NCBI RefSeq assembly: GCF_036639235.1
Contig: NZ_JAVWJB010000008.1
Coordinates: 12,152-76,151 of the forward strand
Direction of reading: 5' to 3'
DNA: 64,000 nucleotides
Source of the DNA: Clostridium_AB sp036639235
GTDB lineage: Bacteria; Bacillota; Clostridia; Clostridiales; Caloramatoraceae
Shown here: piece by piece, positions 34,076 through 42,689 of the stretch
Position numbering within the stretch: position 1 is the first letter of the stretch
Layout: every line of letters begins with the position of its first letter
Notes under the pieces: model-generated
What the model was told of the DNA's origin: nothing
The model's database searches: none
What the model saw: only the letters and a program-made list of their open reading frames with translations
Position numbers and translations under genes: made by a program

Positions 34076-34894
34076 TTAGTATTTAACAGCAAACTCCCTA
34101 CAAATCTCATCTATTATAGATTTGTCTATTGTAATATCCCTAAATATCTCCTGTGCATAAACAGCCTGACCTATAAGCATAGGAAGACCATTTTCACATA
34201 TAAGGCCCCACTTTTTGCCATGTTTTAAAAACATTGTTTCACTTGGATTATATATTATGTCCATTGCTACCTTAAACTTTTTAATAACATCCTCACTTAC
34301 AGGACAATCATTAATATTTGGATACATTCCAAGAGGCGTAGAATTAATAATTATATCTCCAGCATCTATTTTCTCAAGATCTTTATAGGATATAACATTA
34401 TACTCTTTAAATTCTAAGTTACCCTTAGTCTTACTAACATCTCTTGTAACAATATTTATGCTACTAGCATTCTTATCACGAAGATACTTAATTATAGCCT
34501 TCGTAGCTCCTCCTGCTCCTAAAACATAGGTACTCTTACCCTTAACATCAATATTGTTTTTATCAAACATATAACTAAATCCATAATAGTCAGTATTGTA
34601 TCCATAACACTTACCATCTTTAAATTTAATTGTGTTAATAGCCCCTATTTCCCTTGCTTCATCAGAAATACAGTCCATTCTTTCAATTACATCTATTTTG
34701 TATGGAATAGTAACATTAAGTCCACCTATTTTTAGTAGTCTAAATCCATCTATAGAGGATTTTAGATTATTTTTCTCTATTTCAAATATATAATATTTTC
34801 CTTTGTAATCTGTTTTCTCAAAAATACTATTATGAATTTCTGGTGATATGCTATGGGAAAGCTTCTCACCTATTAACCCATATACATTATTCAT
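34076..34894 (-). CDS. aroE: Shikimate dehydrogenase
   Basis: NADP-dependent reduction of 3-dehydroshikimate. Seen: LSHSISPEIHN, GGLNVTIPYK with the catalytic Lys, NTDYYGF with the catalytic Asp, and the NADP loop GAGGATKAI. ATG at 34894 (272 aa), after GGAGGG. It is upstream of pilB and seems to be the first gene of the aroE-pil-aroK-aroQ stretch. Confidence 0.95.
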   Translation of the reverse strand: MNNVYGLIGEKLSHSISPEIHNSIFEKTDYKGKYYIFEIEKNNLKSSIDGFRLLKIGGLNVTIPYKIDVIERMDCISDEAREIGAINTIKFKDGKCYGYNTDYYGFSYMFDKNNIDVKGKSTYVLGAGGATKAIIKYLRDKNASSINIVTRDVSKTKGNLEFKEYNVISYKDLEKIDAGDIIINSTPLGMYPNINDCPVSEDVIKKFKVAMDIIYNPSETMFLKHGKKWGLICENGLPMLIGQAVYAQEIFRDITIDKSIIDEICREFAVKY

Positions 34895-34985
34895 TTTGCC
34901 CTCCATCTATGTATATACCCAATAAAAACTTTTATATACATATTATATATTTATTATATGTTATTTACCAATTTTATTTAAGCCT

Positions 34986-35010
34986 AAAAAAGGTATAGTC
35001 TCCTATACCC
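34986..35010 (-). terminator. Terminator after the ABC permease gene
   Basis: Stem GGTATAG / CTATACC with a 4-nt loop and a T run on the minus strand, directly after the stop at 35012. Confidence 0.75.
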
Positions 35011-35011
35011 T

Positions 35012-35674
35012 TTAGTAAATATCAGTCTTTTGAAGTTTTCTATATGCTAAATATATTGCATATAGAGAAATAATCATCCTTGTAACAGTTTCATTCATTA
35101 TAACATTTAAAATTTCAACTATAACAATACTTAAAAACTGCATAGATGAAAATATTAAAAAAATCTTAATAAGAACAAATCTTAATCTTTCTAAATAAAT
35201 CTTACTAAACACAACAGATAATATTCCAACTGCAAGGAAATTAAACCAAATATCAACTGTTCTTATAAATAACCATGTAGAATAATAAGGTAGTGATGGA
35301 TATATAGAATTTGAATACATAAAGTACTCTACAAGAAGAACTTTTCCATCTATTGAGTATAAACATACTGCAATACCAAGAAATAATGTTGCAAATATAG
35401 CAATCTCTGAATATATGAATCCCCTTATTATATATCCGTATTTCTTAGGAGTTAAGAATATTATTCTACTTCTACCAAACATTAAGCTTTTAAATCTGAG
35501 AATAGGTGCAATTAGCCCTATAATAACTATTAATGTAACTAAAAATGCTGTTATGTACTGACCATAGTGAAAAATAGGATGTAAAAATATTGAAAGTACT
35601 GCTAGTAACGCTAGTAGTATATTCATCATAAAGCTTTGATTTAAAAAATATAAGTTTACTCTATTAAGTTTCAT
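35012..35674 (-). CDS. ABC transporter membrane protein, unknown substrate
   Basis: I do not recognise the family. The 220-residue protein has about six membrane segments (near residues 12-30, 36-56, 88-108, 135-155, 165-187 and 193-210) and few charged residues. It starts 3 nt after the ATPase gene, so the pair probably forms an exporter of the two-gene type. No signal for its cargo is visible. Confidence 0.75.
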   Translation of the reverse strand: MKLNRVNLYFLNQSFMMNILLALLAVLSIFLHPIFHYGQYITAFLVTLIVIIGLIAPILRFKSLMFGRSRIIFLTPKKYGYIIRGFIYSEIAIFATLFLGIAVCLYSIDGKVLLVEYFMYSNSIYPSLPYYSTWLFIRTVDIWFNFLAVGILSVVFSKIYLERLRFVLIKIFLIFSSMQFLSIVIVEILNVIMNETVTRMIISLYAIYLAYRKLQKTDIY

Positions 35675-35676
35675 AA

Positions 35677-36345
35677 CTAAAAAAGTTCCTCTAAAGAATT
35701 AATTCCATTTTTTCTAAGTTCTTTAATAGTTGAATGTAGCTTTATTTTTCCATCCTTCATAAATATCACCTCATCTAAAATTGGCTCAATATCACACACT
35801 AAATGGGTACTTATAATCATAATAGACCCTTCCTCAAAATTATCAAGAATTGTTTCTATTACCTTACGTCTATCCTCAGGATCTACTCCGAATAATGGCT
35901 CATCAAGTAAATATACCTTAGCCTTTCTTGAAAATGTAAGTGCTACGTTAAGTTTTTCAAGTGATCCTAATGATAAGGTATCTATTTTCCTATCTATATC
36001 AATAGAAAATTCTGCAAGCATTCCCCTTGCATTTCCTTCATTAAAGTCCCAGAAAAACTCCCTATAAAAGTTTAATGCATCCCGAACTCTCATTCCTTTA
36101 AATAAAATATTTTCATCCATCATAAATGATACAATCTCACGTGACTTATCACTTATTTCATTAGAAAATATGCTTATCTCTCCACTTGTTGGCTTTACTA
36201 ATGAAGATATAATCTTAAGAAGTGTGGTTTTACCACATCCATTTTTACCTATAAGTCCAACTATTTTGTTACCCTCTATTTCAAGGTTAATATTATCAAG
36301 TACTGTTTCTTTATATACCTTTGAAAGGCCTCTAATACTAATCAT
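35677..36345 (-). CDS. ABC transporter ATP-binding protein
   Basis: 222-residue nucleotide-binding subunit. Walker A GLIGKNGCGKTTLL, a signature loop LSLGSLEKLNVA (LSLGS in place of LSGGQ), Walker B VYLLDEPLFGVD, and the switch His in ISTHL. The divergent signature is common in two-gene exporters of the YtrB/YxlF type. Driven by a promoter at 36378-36406. Confidence 0.88.
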   Translation of the reverse strand: MISIRGLSKVYKETVLDNINLEIEGNKIVGLIGKNGCGKTTLLKIISSLVKPTSGEISIFSNEISDKSREIVSFMMDENILFKGMRVRDALNFYREFFWDFNEGNARGMLAEFSIDIDRKIDTLSLGSLEKLNVALTFSRKAKVYLLDEPLFGVDPEDRRKVIETILDNFEEGSIMIISTHLVCDIEPILDEVIFMKDGKIKLHSTIKELRKNGINSLEELF

Positions 36346-36377
36346 ATAAAACTTCTTTCTAATATTTTTTCTCTTAC

Positions 36378-36406
36378 ATATTACCGTTAAAGCATAATTA
36401 AGTCAA
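36378..36406 (-). promoter_or_regulatory. Sigma-A promoter for the ABC transporter pair
   Basis: Minus strand TTGACT (36401-36406), 17-nt spacer, TAATAT (36378-36383), about 30 nt before the ATPase start. It begins immediately after the sigK terminator. Confidence 0.6.
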
Positions 36407-36435
36407 TAAAACAAGGGATAGCTTAAGCTATCCCT
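36405..36435 (-). terminator. Terminator of sigK
   Basis: A perfect palindrome AGGGATAGCT / AGCTATCCCT (36414-36435) that includes the sigK stop codon, followed on the minus strand by TTGTTTTATT. Confidence 0.7.
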
Positions 36436-37117
36436 GTGAAAGTTCCTTTGAAAGTTTTTTCAAAGCTTTTTTTTCAATTCTTGAAACATAAGACCTTGAA
36501 ATCCCAAGTTTCTGTGCTATTTCTCTTTGGGTCTTAGGTTCACTATTTAATCCATATCTAAGCTTTATTATCTCTTTTTCTTTTCCTTCAAGTACACTTT
36601 CTATAATGTCATATAGCTTTTTAACTGATATTTTGTATTCAACTTCTTCAAGTACAACGTCACCATCAGTTCCTAATACGTCAATTAAACATATTTCATT
36701 ACCCTCTTTATCCACCCCAATTGGGTCTTGAAGGTATACTTCCGATTTGATTTTTTTACTTGATCTTACACTCATTAGTATTTCGTTTTCTATACACCTT
36801 GCTGCATATGTCGCAAGCCTGTTCCCTTTTTTATAATCAAAGCTTTCAATAGCCTTAATAAGTCCTACAGTGCCTATAGAAATCAAATCATCTGCATCTC
36901 TGATTTGTGGGCTAAATTTCTTTATTATATGTGCCACAAGCCTAAGATTCCTAGTTATAAGTTCTCCCTTAGCACTTTCATCTCCCTCACGGTACTTTTT
37001 AAACAGCTCCTTTTCCTCATCTTGATTTAAAGGAGTGGGAAATGAATTTCCATTGCTAACATATCCAACAAGAACGACTAGATTTTGAAAAAAATTAAGA
37101 AACATATCCGGTAACAA
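36428..37117 (-). CDS. sigK: Late mother-cell sigma factor K, with pro-sequence
   Basis: RNA polymerase sigma factor for late mother-cell genes (coat, cortex). The first 20-30 residues (hydrophobic FLNFFQNLVVLVGYVSNG) are a pro-sequence like that of Bacillus pro-sigma-K, then FPTPLNQDEEKELF starts the sigma body. Region 2 (NLRLVAHIIKKFSPQ, LISIGTVGLIKAIESF) and region 4 (TQREIAQKLGISRSYVSRIEKKAL) are intact. TTG start at 37117 after GGGG. The gene is continuous, with no skin-type insertion. SpoIVB in this window would be the expected trigger for removing the pro-sequence; SpoIVFB is not in the window. Confidence 0.95.
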   Translation of the reverse strand: MLPDMFLNFFQNLVVLVGYVSNGNSFPTPLNQDEEKELFKKYREGDESAKGELITRNLRLVAHIIKKFSPQIRDADDLISIGTVGLIKAIESFDYKKGNRLATYAARCIENEILMSVRSSKKIKSEVYLQDPIGVDKEGNEICLIDVLGTDGDVVLEEVEYKISVKKLYDIIESVLEGKEKEIIKLRYGLNSEPKTQREIAQKLGISRSYVSRIEKKALKKLSKELSQG

Positions 37118-37150
37118 GCTTTACCCCCCTAAAGACTAGGTCTCATAATC

Positions 37151-37177
37151 ATTATATGAGACCTTTCTAATATATGT
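37151..37177 (-). promoter_or_regulatory. Candidate sigma-E/sigma-K promoter and hairpin before sigK
   Basis: Minus strand ACATATA (37171-37177), 12 nt, CATATAAT (37151-37158), similar to sigma-E/K promoters. The -10 lies in an inverted repeat AGGTCTCATA ... TATGAGACCT (37138-37164) about 25 nt before the TTG start. Confidence 0.35.
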
Positions 37178-37250
37178 GCCTTTTTCTAAAGAAAAAACAT
37201 CACATTTAATTAAATTCTTTAGGAATAAAATACGTTTCTACTTTACTACT

Positions 37251-38420
37251 TTACAGATTATTTCCCTCTATAGCCTCTGCGTCATTGTCTCTTCTTCTTG
37301 GTGGAAGTGGTCCAAAATATTGGTAGTAATAACACTGCAGTGTTCCATTATATAGCTTTCTATTCTTAGTAGCTTTCTTACCATAATGTTTTTGGAATTC
37401 TGGGTGTGATGTAATAACAAATACTGACCAAGTATCAAGTTCTGAGAAAACTCTACCCATATCCTTATAAAGCTTATTAACTTCCTTAACCTCAAGAAGT
37501 CTCTCCCCATATGGCGGATTAGTAATAATACATCCATACTTCTTCTTTGAACTAACTTCTTGAACTGGAAGCTTTTGAAGATAAATATAGTCTGTAAGAC
37601 CTGCTTTCTCTACATTTTCCATAGCCGTCTTTAAAACTCTATAATCAACATCTGAACCATATATTTTAAATTCCTCGTCATTAATAGCGTTTCTTGCCTC
37701 TTCTCTTAGCTCATCCCAAATCTTTTTGTCTATTGTTGGCCAAGTCTCTGATACAAACTCTCTATTAAGTCCTGGTGCAATATTCTTACCTATAAGAGCA
37801 GCCTCAATAAGAATTGTTCCTGAACCACATAGTGGGTCAATAAGCTGTCTTGATGGGTTCCATCTACTTAAAAGAACAAGTGCTGCAGCTAGAGTTTCCT
37901 TCATAGGAGCTTCCCCTGCAATTTCTCTATATCCTCTTTTGTGTAGTCCTTTACCTGATGTATCAATTGTAAGAGTTACAATATCCTTAAGTATTCCTAC
38001 TTCTATTTTATAAACGGGACCATCCTCTGAGAACCAATCTGTTTTATATTTTCTTTTCATTGCTTCAACAACAGCCTTCTTAACTATTGATTGACAATCT
38101 GGAACTGAGAATAATTTTGATTTTACAGATTTACCTGTAATATGCATCTTCCCGTCTAGTGGGATTATATTCCCAAAGTTAACAGCCTTAGCTCCTTGGA
38201 AAAGCTCCTCAAAGCTTTCTGCTTTAAATTCAGCAGCCTTAATAAGTACTCTATCTGCTGTTCTAAGCCAAAGGTTACATCTTGCAATGTCCCTTTCGTC
38301 TCCTTCAAATTCTACTCTTGAGTTTTCAACCTTAAGATTTTCATACCCAAGATTCTTAAGTTCACTTGCAACAACACTTTCAAGACCAAATGTTGCCGTA
38401 GCAATTAATTTATATTTCAT
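37251..38420 (-). CDS. THUMP-domain 23S rRNA N2-guanosine methyltransferase, RlmL/YpsC type
   Basis: SAM-dependent RNA methyltransferase. N-terminal ferredoxin-like and THUMP region (residues 1-150), RGYREIAGEAPMKETLAA, then the Rossmann core with DPLCGSGTILIEAAL (SAM binding) and the catalytic ITNPPYGERL. At 389 aa it has the single-domain layout of YpsC rather than the fused E. coli RlmKL. The exact guanine cannot be read from the sequence. ATG at 38420 after AAGGAGAG. Confidence 0.88.
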   Translation of the reverse strand: MKYKLIATATFGLESVVASELKNLGYENLKVENSRVEFEGDERDIARCNLWLRTADRVLIKAAEFKAESFEELFQGAKAVNFGNIIPLDGKMHITGKSVKSKLFSVPDCQSIVKKAVVEAMKRKYKTDWFSEDGPVYKIEVGILKDIVTLTIDTSGKGLHKRGYREIAGEAPMKETLAAALVLLSRWNPSRQLIDPLCGSGTILIEAALIGKNIAPGLNREFVSETWPTIDKKIWDELREEARNAINDEEFKIYGSDVDYRVLKTAMENVEKAGLTDYIYLQKLPVQEVSSKKKYGCIITNPPYGERLLEVKEVNKLYKDMGRVFSELDTWSVFVITSHPEFQKHYGKKATKNRKLYNGTLQCYYYQYFGPLPPRRRDNDAEAIEGNNL

Positions 38421-38574
38421 TAATTTCTCTCCTTAAATTTCATCTTTATTACGTACATTATCTATTTTAACCAAAAAATCTTGTTTATGAAACACAAACA
38501 TTGTAAATTATAATAAATAAGTTAAGTTTGATAAATATCCAAAAAGAATTAAAATATAATTAGAGGTGATAATA

Positions 38575-39399
38575 ATGGCAGATATTAAATTAGATTACTT
38601 TATTTTCAACGATAATATATACCCATCTAGTGAATTTGAGAATTTATATATTGAGGATGCAAAGTCACTATATGAAGTTATTAGAGTATGCTCTAGTACT
38701 CCATTATTCCTAGAAGAGCATCTTAATAGACTTTTTAAGTCAGCTAATATAGTTGGGTATAGCCTAACACTTACACTTGAAGAGATCAGAAGCAATATTA
38801 AAAAAATTATTAATAAAAACAATGCTACTGACTACAACTTAAAAATTGTTATAAATAACTTAGATAACCCATCTCCTAATGTATATTATTTTTTCATAAC
38901 TACTAACTACCCAGACCCTTCACTATATACTAAGGGGGTAGATGCATTCCTTTATTCAGCAGAAAGAGATAATCCTAACGCTAAGGTTATAAATGCTACT
39001 TTACGTGAAAAAGTTAATGCTCTTATGCAAGAAAAGAACTGCTTTGAAGCTATCTTAGTTAATAATAATGGCTATATAACAGAGGGAAGTCGTTCTAACC
39101 TATTTTTTATTAAAGATAATACTCTTTATACAACTAAAGGAAGTGACGTTTTACTTGGAATAACAAGAGATAGAATTATATCTCTTGCAATTAAAGATGG
39201 TATTAATGTTGTTGAAGATGATATCCACGTAGATTCTCTTCCTTCCTTTTCGTCAATATTTATAAGTGGAACCTCACCTAAGGCTCTACCTATAAAAAAT
39301 CTTGATAACATGACATTCTCACCTAAAGAAGAATTAATGCAAAGAATCATAAAACTATATGATAATGAAATAGATTCATATATTAAGAGCCATAATTAA
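38575..39399 (+). CDS. Class IV aminotransferase
   Basis: PLP-dependent fold-type IV enzyme (branched-chain, D-amino acid, or aminodeoxychorismate lyase type). Features: VIRVCSSTPLFLEEHLNRL near the N-terminus, the Schiff-base Lys region, NNNGYITEGSRSNLFFI with the conserved Glu, and LLGITRDRIISLA. Length 274 aa from ATG at 38575, after GAGGTGAT. A second class IV enzyme (pabC) is 1.2 kb away, so this one may have a separate substrate. First of the plus-strand genes, diverging from rlmL. Confidence 0.82.
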   Translation: MADIKLDYFIFNDNIYPSSEFENLYIEDAKSLYEVIRVCSSTPLFLEEHLNRLFKSANIVGYSLTLTLEEIRSNIKKIINKNNATDYNLKIVINNLDNPSPNVYYFFITTNYPDPSLYTKGVDAFLYSAERDNPNAKVINATLREKVNALMQEKNCFEAILVNNNGYITEGSRSNLFFIKDNTLYTTKGSDVLLGITRDRIISLAIKDGINVVEDDIHVDSLPSFSSIFISGTSPKALPIKNLDNMTFSPKEELMQRIIKLYDNEIDSYIKSHN

Positions 39400-39400
39400 T

Positions 39401-39452
39401 AATAACCTCCTTAATTTAAGCTAATGCTTTTATATTAGGGAGGTTATTTTTT
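39401..39452 (+). terminator. Terminator after the aminotransferase
   Basis: Stem AATAACCTCC / GGAGGTTATT around a 28-nt loop, followed by TTTT, starting 2 nt after the stop. Confidence 0.7.
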
Positions 39453-39531
39453 AGTATTTACACTATTTATCATAATACTTTATTAAGTTTTTTCATATAA
39501 ATTAAAATAATACTTATTGGAGGTTACAACT

Positions 39532-40002
39532 ATTAAAGTAAATATTAAAACCCTAGTTACCCTAATTGCTATTCCTCTAATTGTTGGTAGCATTGCCTCG
39601 CTATTTACTCAAAATAGCATGGAGCAATTCCAAACATTAATAAAGCCACCACTTTCACCACCTGGAATAGTATTTCCGATAGTATGGACTATTTTATACA
39701 TACTAATGGGAATAGCATCCTACCTTATTCTTACTTCTAGTAAAAGCTCAGTTAATACATCCTCAGCTATTAGGCTTTACTTTATTCAGCTTATAGTTAA
39801 CTTTTTCTGGTCTATTATATTCTTTAATTTTAATTTATATTTCTTCTCATTTATTTGGCTAATTCTTTTATGGATACTTATACTAATTACCATAATTAAA
39901 TTTTATAAAATTTCAAAACCTGCTGCTTATTTAATGATTCCATATTTTTTATGGGTTACATTTGCAGGCTATTTAAATCTATTTATTGCTATTCAAAACT
40001 AA
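39532..40002 (+). CDS. tspO: TspO/MBR family membrane protein
   Basis: Tryptophan-rich outer-membrane or cytoplasmic-membrane porphyrin- and cholesterol-binding family; in Firmicutes its role is unclear, with porphyrin handling and stress being the known themes. Five membrane segments; the signature PPLSPPGIVFPIVWTILYIL is clear. I place the start at ATT (39532), 8 nt after GGAGG, giving 156 aa; the only standard in-frame start nearby, TTG at 39517, is inside the ribosome site. Confidence 0.85.
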   Translation: MKVNIKTLVTLIAIPLIVGSIASLFTQNSMEQFQTLIKPPLSPPGIVFPIVWTILYILMGIASYLILTSSKSSVNTSSAIRLYFIQLIVNFFWSIIFFNFNLYFFSFIWLILLWILILITIIKFYKISKPAAYLMIPYFLWVTFAGYLNLFIAIQN

Positions 40003-40035
40003 AAAAAGGTGTCATTTCTGACACCTTTTAATTAT
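40002..40035. terminator. Bidirectional terminator between tspO and dfx
   Basis: Stem AAAAGGTGTCA / TGACACCTTTT with a 4-nt loop, placed between converging genes. Confidence 0.9.
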
Positions 40036-40039
40036 CTTA

Positions 40040-40420
40040 TTAGTTACTTTTCCAGTATCCGTGTAGGTTACAGTAAGCCTTCGCAACTGCTCCATCAGCA
40101 TTTTCGATCTTAAAGAATGCTTCTGGCTTCTCACTTGGCTTTAGGTACTTAACGTATACCTCTTCTCCAACATGTAGTTCAATCCACTCAATAAAGTGAA
40201 CATCTTCCATTGGGTGATCAACGCTTCCTACGTTAACTCTAACTCCACCATCAACCTTTTCAATTACTGGTACATGCTTTTCAACTGATGCTTCAACAGT
40301 GTTCTCTACAATTTCAACCATTGGCTTACCACAGCAAACTAGCTTTCCAAATCCGTCCTTCTCTACCTTTGCGATTAGGTTACAAATTTCACATCTATAT
40401 AATTTATTTTTCTTACTCAT
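40040..40420 (-). CDS. dfx: Desulfoferrodoxin (superoxide reductase)
   Basis: Reduces superoxide to hydrogen peroxide in anaerobes. Center I rubredoxin-like Cys ligands: C10, C13, C29, C30. Center II: H49 in EKHVPV, H69, H75, C117 and H120, with catalytic Glu47-Lys48 also present. The protein is the two-domain 2Fe-type, 126 aa. The promoter at 40462-40490 overlaps a PerR-like box. It is alone between two terminators. Confidence 0.95.
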   Translation of the reverse strand: MSKKNKLYRCEICNLIAKVEKDGFGKLVCCGKPMVEIVENTVEASVEKHVPVIEKVDGGVRVNVGSVDHPMEDVHFIEWIELHVGEEVYVKYLKPSEKPEAFFKIENADGAVAKAYCNLHGYWKSN

Positions 40421-40450
40421 TAATAATTCCTCCTAAATAATAATTGTTAT

Positions 40451-40490
40451 TTGTTAATATTATAATATCACGACTCCACAAAAATGACAA
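40451..40490 (-). promoter_or_regulatory. dfx promoter with PerR-like box
   Basis: Minus strand TTGTCA (40485-40490), 17 nt, TATTAT (40462-40467). The 15-bp sequence TTGTTAATATTATAA (40451-40465, plus strand) matches the PerR box TTATAATTATTATAA at 12 of 15 positions and overlaps the -10 and the start site. Confidence 0.45.
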
Positions 40491-40540
40491 TAGGATTTTT
40501 AATAATTTTATTAAAAAATTTATCATTTAAGTTTTCACAA

Positions 40541-40576
40541 CAAAAATAGGCTAATTAAAGTTATTAAATAGCCTAC
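40541..40576 (-). terminator. Terminator after pabC
   Basis: Minus strand stem TAGGCTATTTAA / TTAATTAGCCTA followed by TTTTTG, 18 nt after the pabC stop. Confidence 0.75.
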
Positions 40577-40593
40577 TTCTAGTATATGTTAAT

Positions 40594-41346
40594 CTACATA
40601 TTAAATTCTCGTTTAAATGTATTATCCTTAACTATTTTATTAATAAAATTTCTAGATTTAAATTCTATATTATCTATGCTATTAACAGGAAATGGTCCAC
40701 ATACAGAATTTGTTATAAAACATTCATCCATATCTTTTATGTCATCAAGTTTTAAAAATACTTTTTCTGTAGTATATCCATTCTCTCTTGCAAATTTTAA
40801 AACATCATCCCTCATAACGCCCTTAAGAATTCCACACATTATATGAGGAGTATATAGTGTATTTTCTTTTCTGAAAACAATATTAGCATATGAAGTTTCA
40901 CATATATAGCCCTTATAATTTCTAAATAAACATCCATCAAAACCCTTTGATTTACTACGTCTATCCTCAATTACATTTTCACCATAATTTAATGTTTTAA
41001 AATAATTAAGTATGTTTTTAGGATCACGCACAGCATCTGCTATAGTTAGCCTCATTCCCCTATTAAATGACTCATTTGTATACCCGCTAGGTCTTGTTGC
41101 AAATTCAAGATTATCATCTATAAGAATAGCCTTAAGAACACCTTCATTAATATCTACCGAATCTAAATATACTAATATACTTTTTTCAAAATCCTTAAAA
41201 TTTTTGCTATATAAAACATTAAGGACCCTTGAGGCCCTTAATAATCTATTATAATGCATTTGTAATCTTTCAGGTTTTTTGTTTTTGAAGTATATAGTTT
41301 CAAATGGTGTTAATCCAAAGGCTACCTCTGGCTTAAATAAATTCAA
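40594..41346 (-). CDS. pabC: Aminodeoxychorismate lyase
   Basis: Fold-type IV PLP enzyme that releases pyruvate from 4-amino-4-deoxychorismate to make p-aminobenzoate. Features: FETIYFKNKKPERLQMHYNRL-type N-terminus, KGFDGCLFRNYKGYICETSYANIVF with the conserved Glu, and GILKGVMRDDVLKFA. TTG start at 41346, right after the pabB stop; 250 aa. Position after pabB and pabA fixes the role within class IV enzymes. Confidence 0.88.
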   Translation of the reverse strand: MNLFKPEVAFGLTPFETIYFKNKKPERLQMHYNRLLRASRVLNVLYSKNFKDFEKSILVYLDSVDINEGVLKAILIDDNLEFATRPSGYTNESFNRGMRLTIADAVRDPKNILNYFKTLNYGENVIEDRRSKSKGFDGCLFRNYKGYICETSYANIVFRKENTLYTPHIMCGILKGVMRDDVLKFARENGYTTEKVFLKLDDIKDMDECFITNSVCGPFPVNSIDNIEFKSRNFINKIVKDNTFKREFNM

Positions 41347-41348
41347 TA

Positions 41349-42689
41349 CTAATCTTCCCTTCCAGTTAGTGATCTATTTATTGCACGTCCCTTGTGTAGT
41401 GTTTCATTGTACTCATCCTCAGGGTCTGAGTCCCAAACCATTCCTCCACCTACGCTGTAGAACACACCTTCCTTTGTAATAACAGGTGTCCTAATTGCAA
41501 TATTAAAGTCAAAGTTACCATCATTTGATATATAACCTATAGCACCTGTATATATTCCTCTTGATACATTTTCAAGTTCATCAATAACCTCAAGTGATCT
41601 AAGCTTTGGAGCACCTGTAATAGAACCTCCTGGGAATGTTCCCTGAATAATATCCTTAAAAGTAGACCCATCCTTAATTTCTCCCTCAATAGTTGAAACT
41701 AAGTGGTTTACAGTTGCATATTCTTCAACATCAAATAATGAAGATACCTTTACTGTACCTGGTTTACATACCCTAGATAAATCATTTCTCTCTAGGTCAA
41801 TTATCATTAGTAGCTCTGACCTTGTTTTTTCACTATAATATAGATATTCCTTAAGTTTATCGTTTTCTTCCTTATCATCTACCCTAGGAACAGTTCCCTT
41901 AATAGGTCTAGTTGTTATAGTATTACCTCTTTTTCTAATAAACTGTTCTGGTGAAGTTGATAAAACATAATTTCCATCGCTTATATCCATAAATGCGTTA
42001 TAAGGACCCCTATTAACCCTTCTGAAAACAGAATATACATCATGTGCATTAACATTACCATAGCCTGCATACTGCTGTGCTATATTAACCTCATACACAT
42101 CACCTTTTTTAATGTAGTCCCTAACTCCTGTAACTCTTTGCTCAAACTCTTCCTTTGTAAAGTTAGAAGTTAGCTTCACTCCTTCAATTGCTTTCATATC
42201 ATACTCAAGACCCTTAAGCCCTTTTAGAGTTTTAACAATTTCTTCATTATCTGTGTGTATATATGTTTTTGAGTTTACATGGTCTATAATCACAAAATCT
42301 TCATAATAACCAAAATATACCTCTGGAATCTTAAATGAGTCTGTATTACTCTTCTTAACTCCCATAATCTCCATTCCAAAGTCATATGATAAGTATCCAA
42401 CAAACCCACCATCAAAAACAAGCCCAGTTGAAAGCTTGTTTTTTTCTGAAATAAGCTTATCCATTTCATCTAATATATATCCATTAAGCTTTATTTTGTT
42501 ACCATTCTTCTCAAGAAATGTAACCCCATCAATATAGCTTATTACTTCCTTAGGATTAAATGTAATAATAGAATTATCTCCTGTATCTTTTATCCTTAAA
42601 CTACTTTCTAGTAAATGAGTATTCTCTCCCTTAACGCTCATATATACATAGAAAGGGTCTAGGCAATAATCTAATGTTGTTAAAGACAT
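41349..42689 (-). CDS. pabB: Aminodeoxychorismate synthase component I
   Basis: Converts chorismate with ammonia (from PabA) to aminodeoxychorismate for folate. C-terminal chorismate-binding domain with STSPEQFIRK, ITTRPIKGTVPR, the PabB-type PGGSITGAPK(L), and IYTGAIGYISNDG. The PIKGT Lys marks an aminodeoxychorismate rather than anthranilate synthase. 446 aa; its ATG overlaps the pabA stop by one base. Confidence 0.92.
   Translation of the reverse strand: MSLTTLDYCLDPFYVYMSVKGENTHLLESSLRIKDTGDNSIITFNPKEVISYIDGVTFLEKNGNKIKLNGYILDEMDKLISEKNKLSTGLVFDGGFVGYLSYDFGMEIMGVKKSNTDSFKIPEVYFGYYEDFVIIDHVNSKTYIHTDNEEIVKTLKGLKGLEYDMKAIEGVKLTSNFTKEEFEQRVTGVRDYIKKGDVYEVNIAQQYAGYGNVNAHDVYSVFRRVNRGPYNAFMDISDGNYVLSTSPEQFIRKRGNTITTRPIKGTVPRVDDKEENDKLKEYLYYSEKTRSELLMIIDLERNDLSRVCKPGTVKVSSLFDVEEYATVNHLVSTIEGEIKDGSTFKDIIQGTFPGGSITGAPKLRSLEVIDELENVSRGIYTGAIGYISNDGNFDFNIAIRTPVITKEGVFYSVGGGMVWDSDPEDEYNETLHKGRAINRSLTGRED

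Noticed and set aside
37268..37537. 89-aa minus-strand frame inside rlmL
   Set aside because: Alternative frame of the methyltransferase gene.
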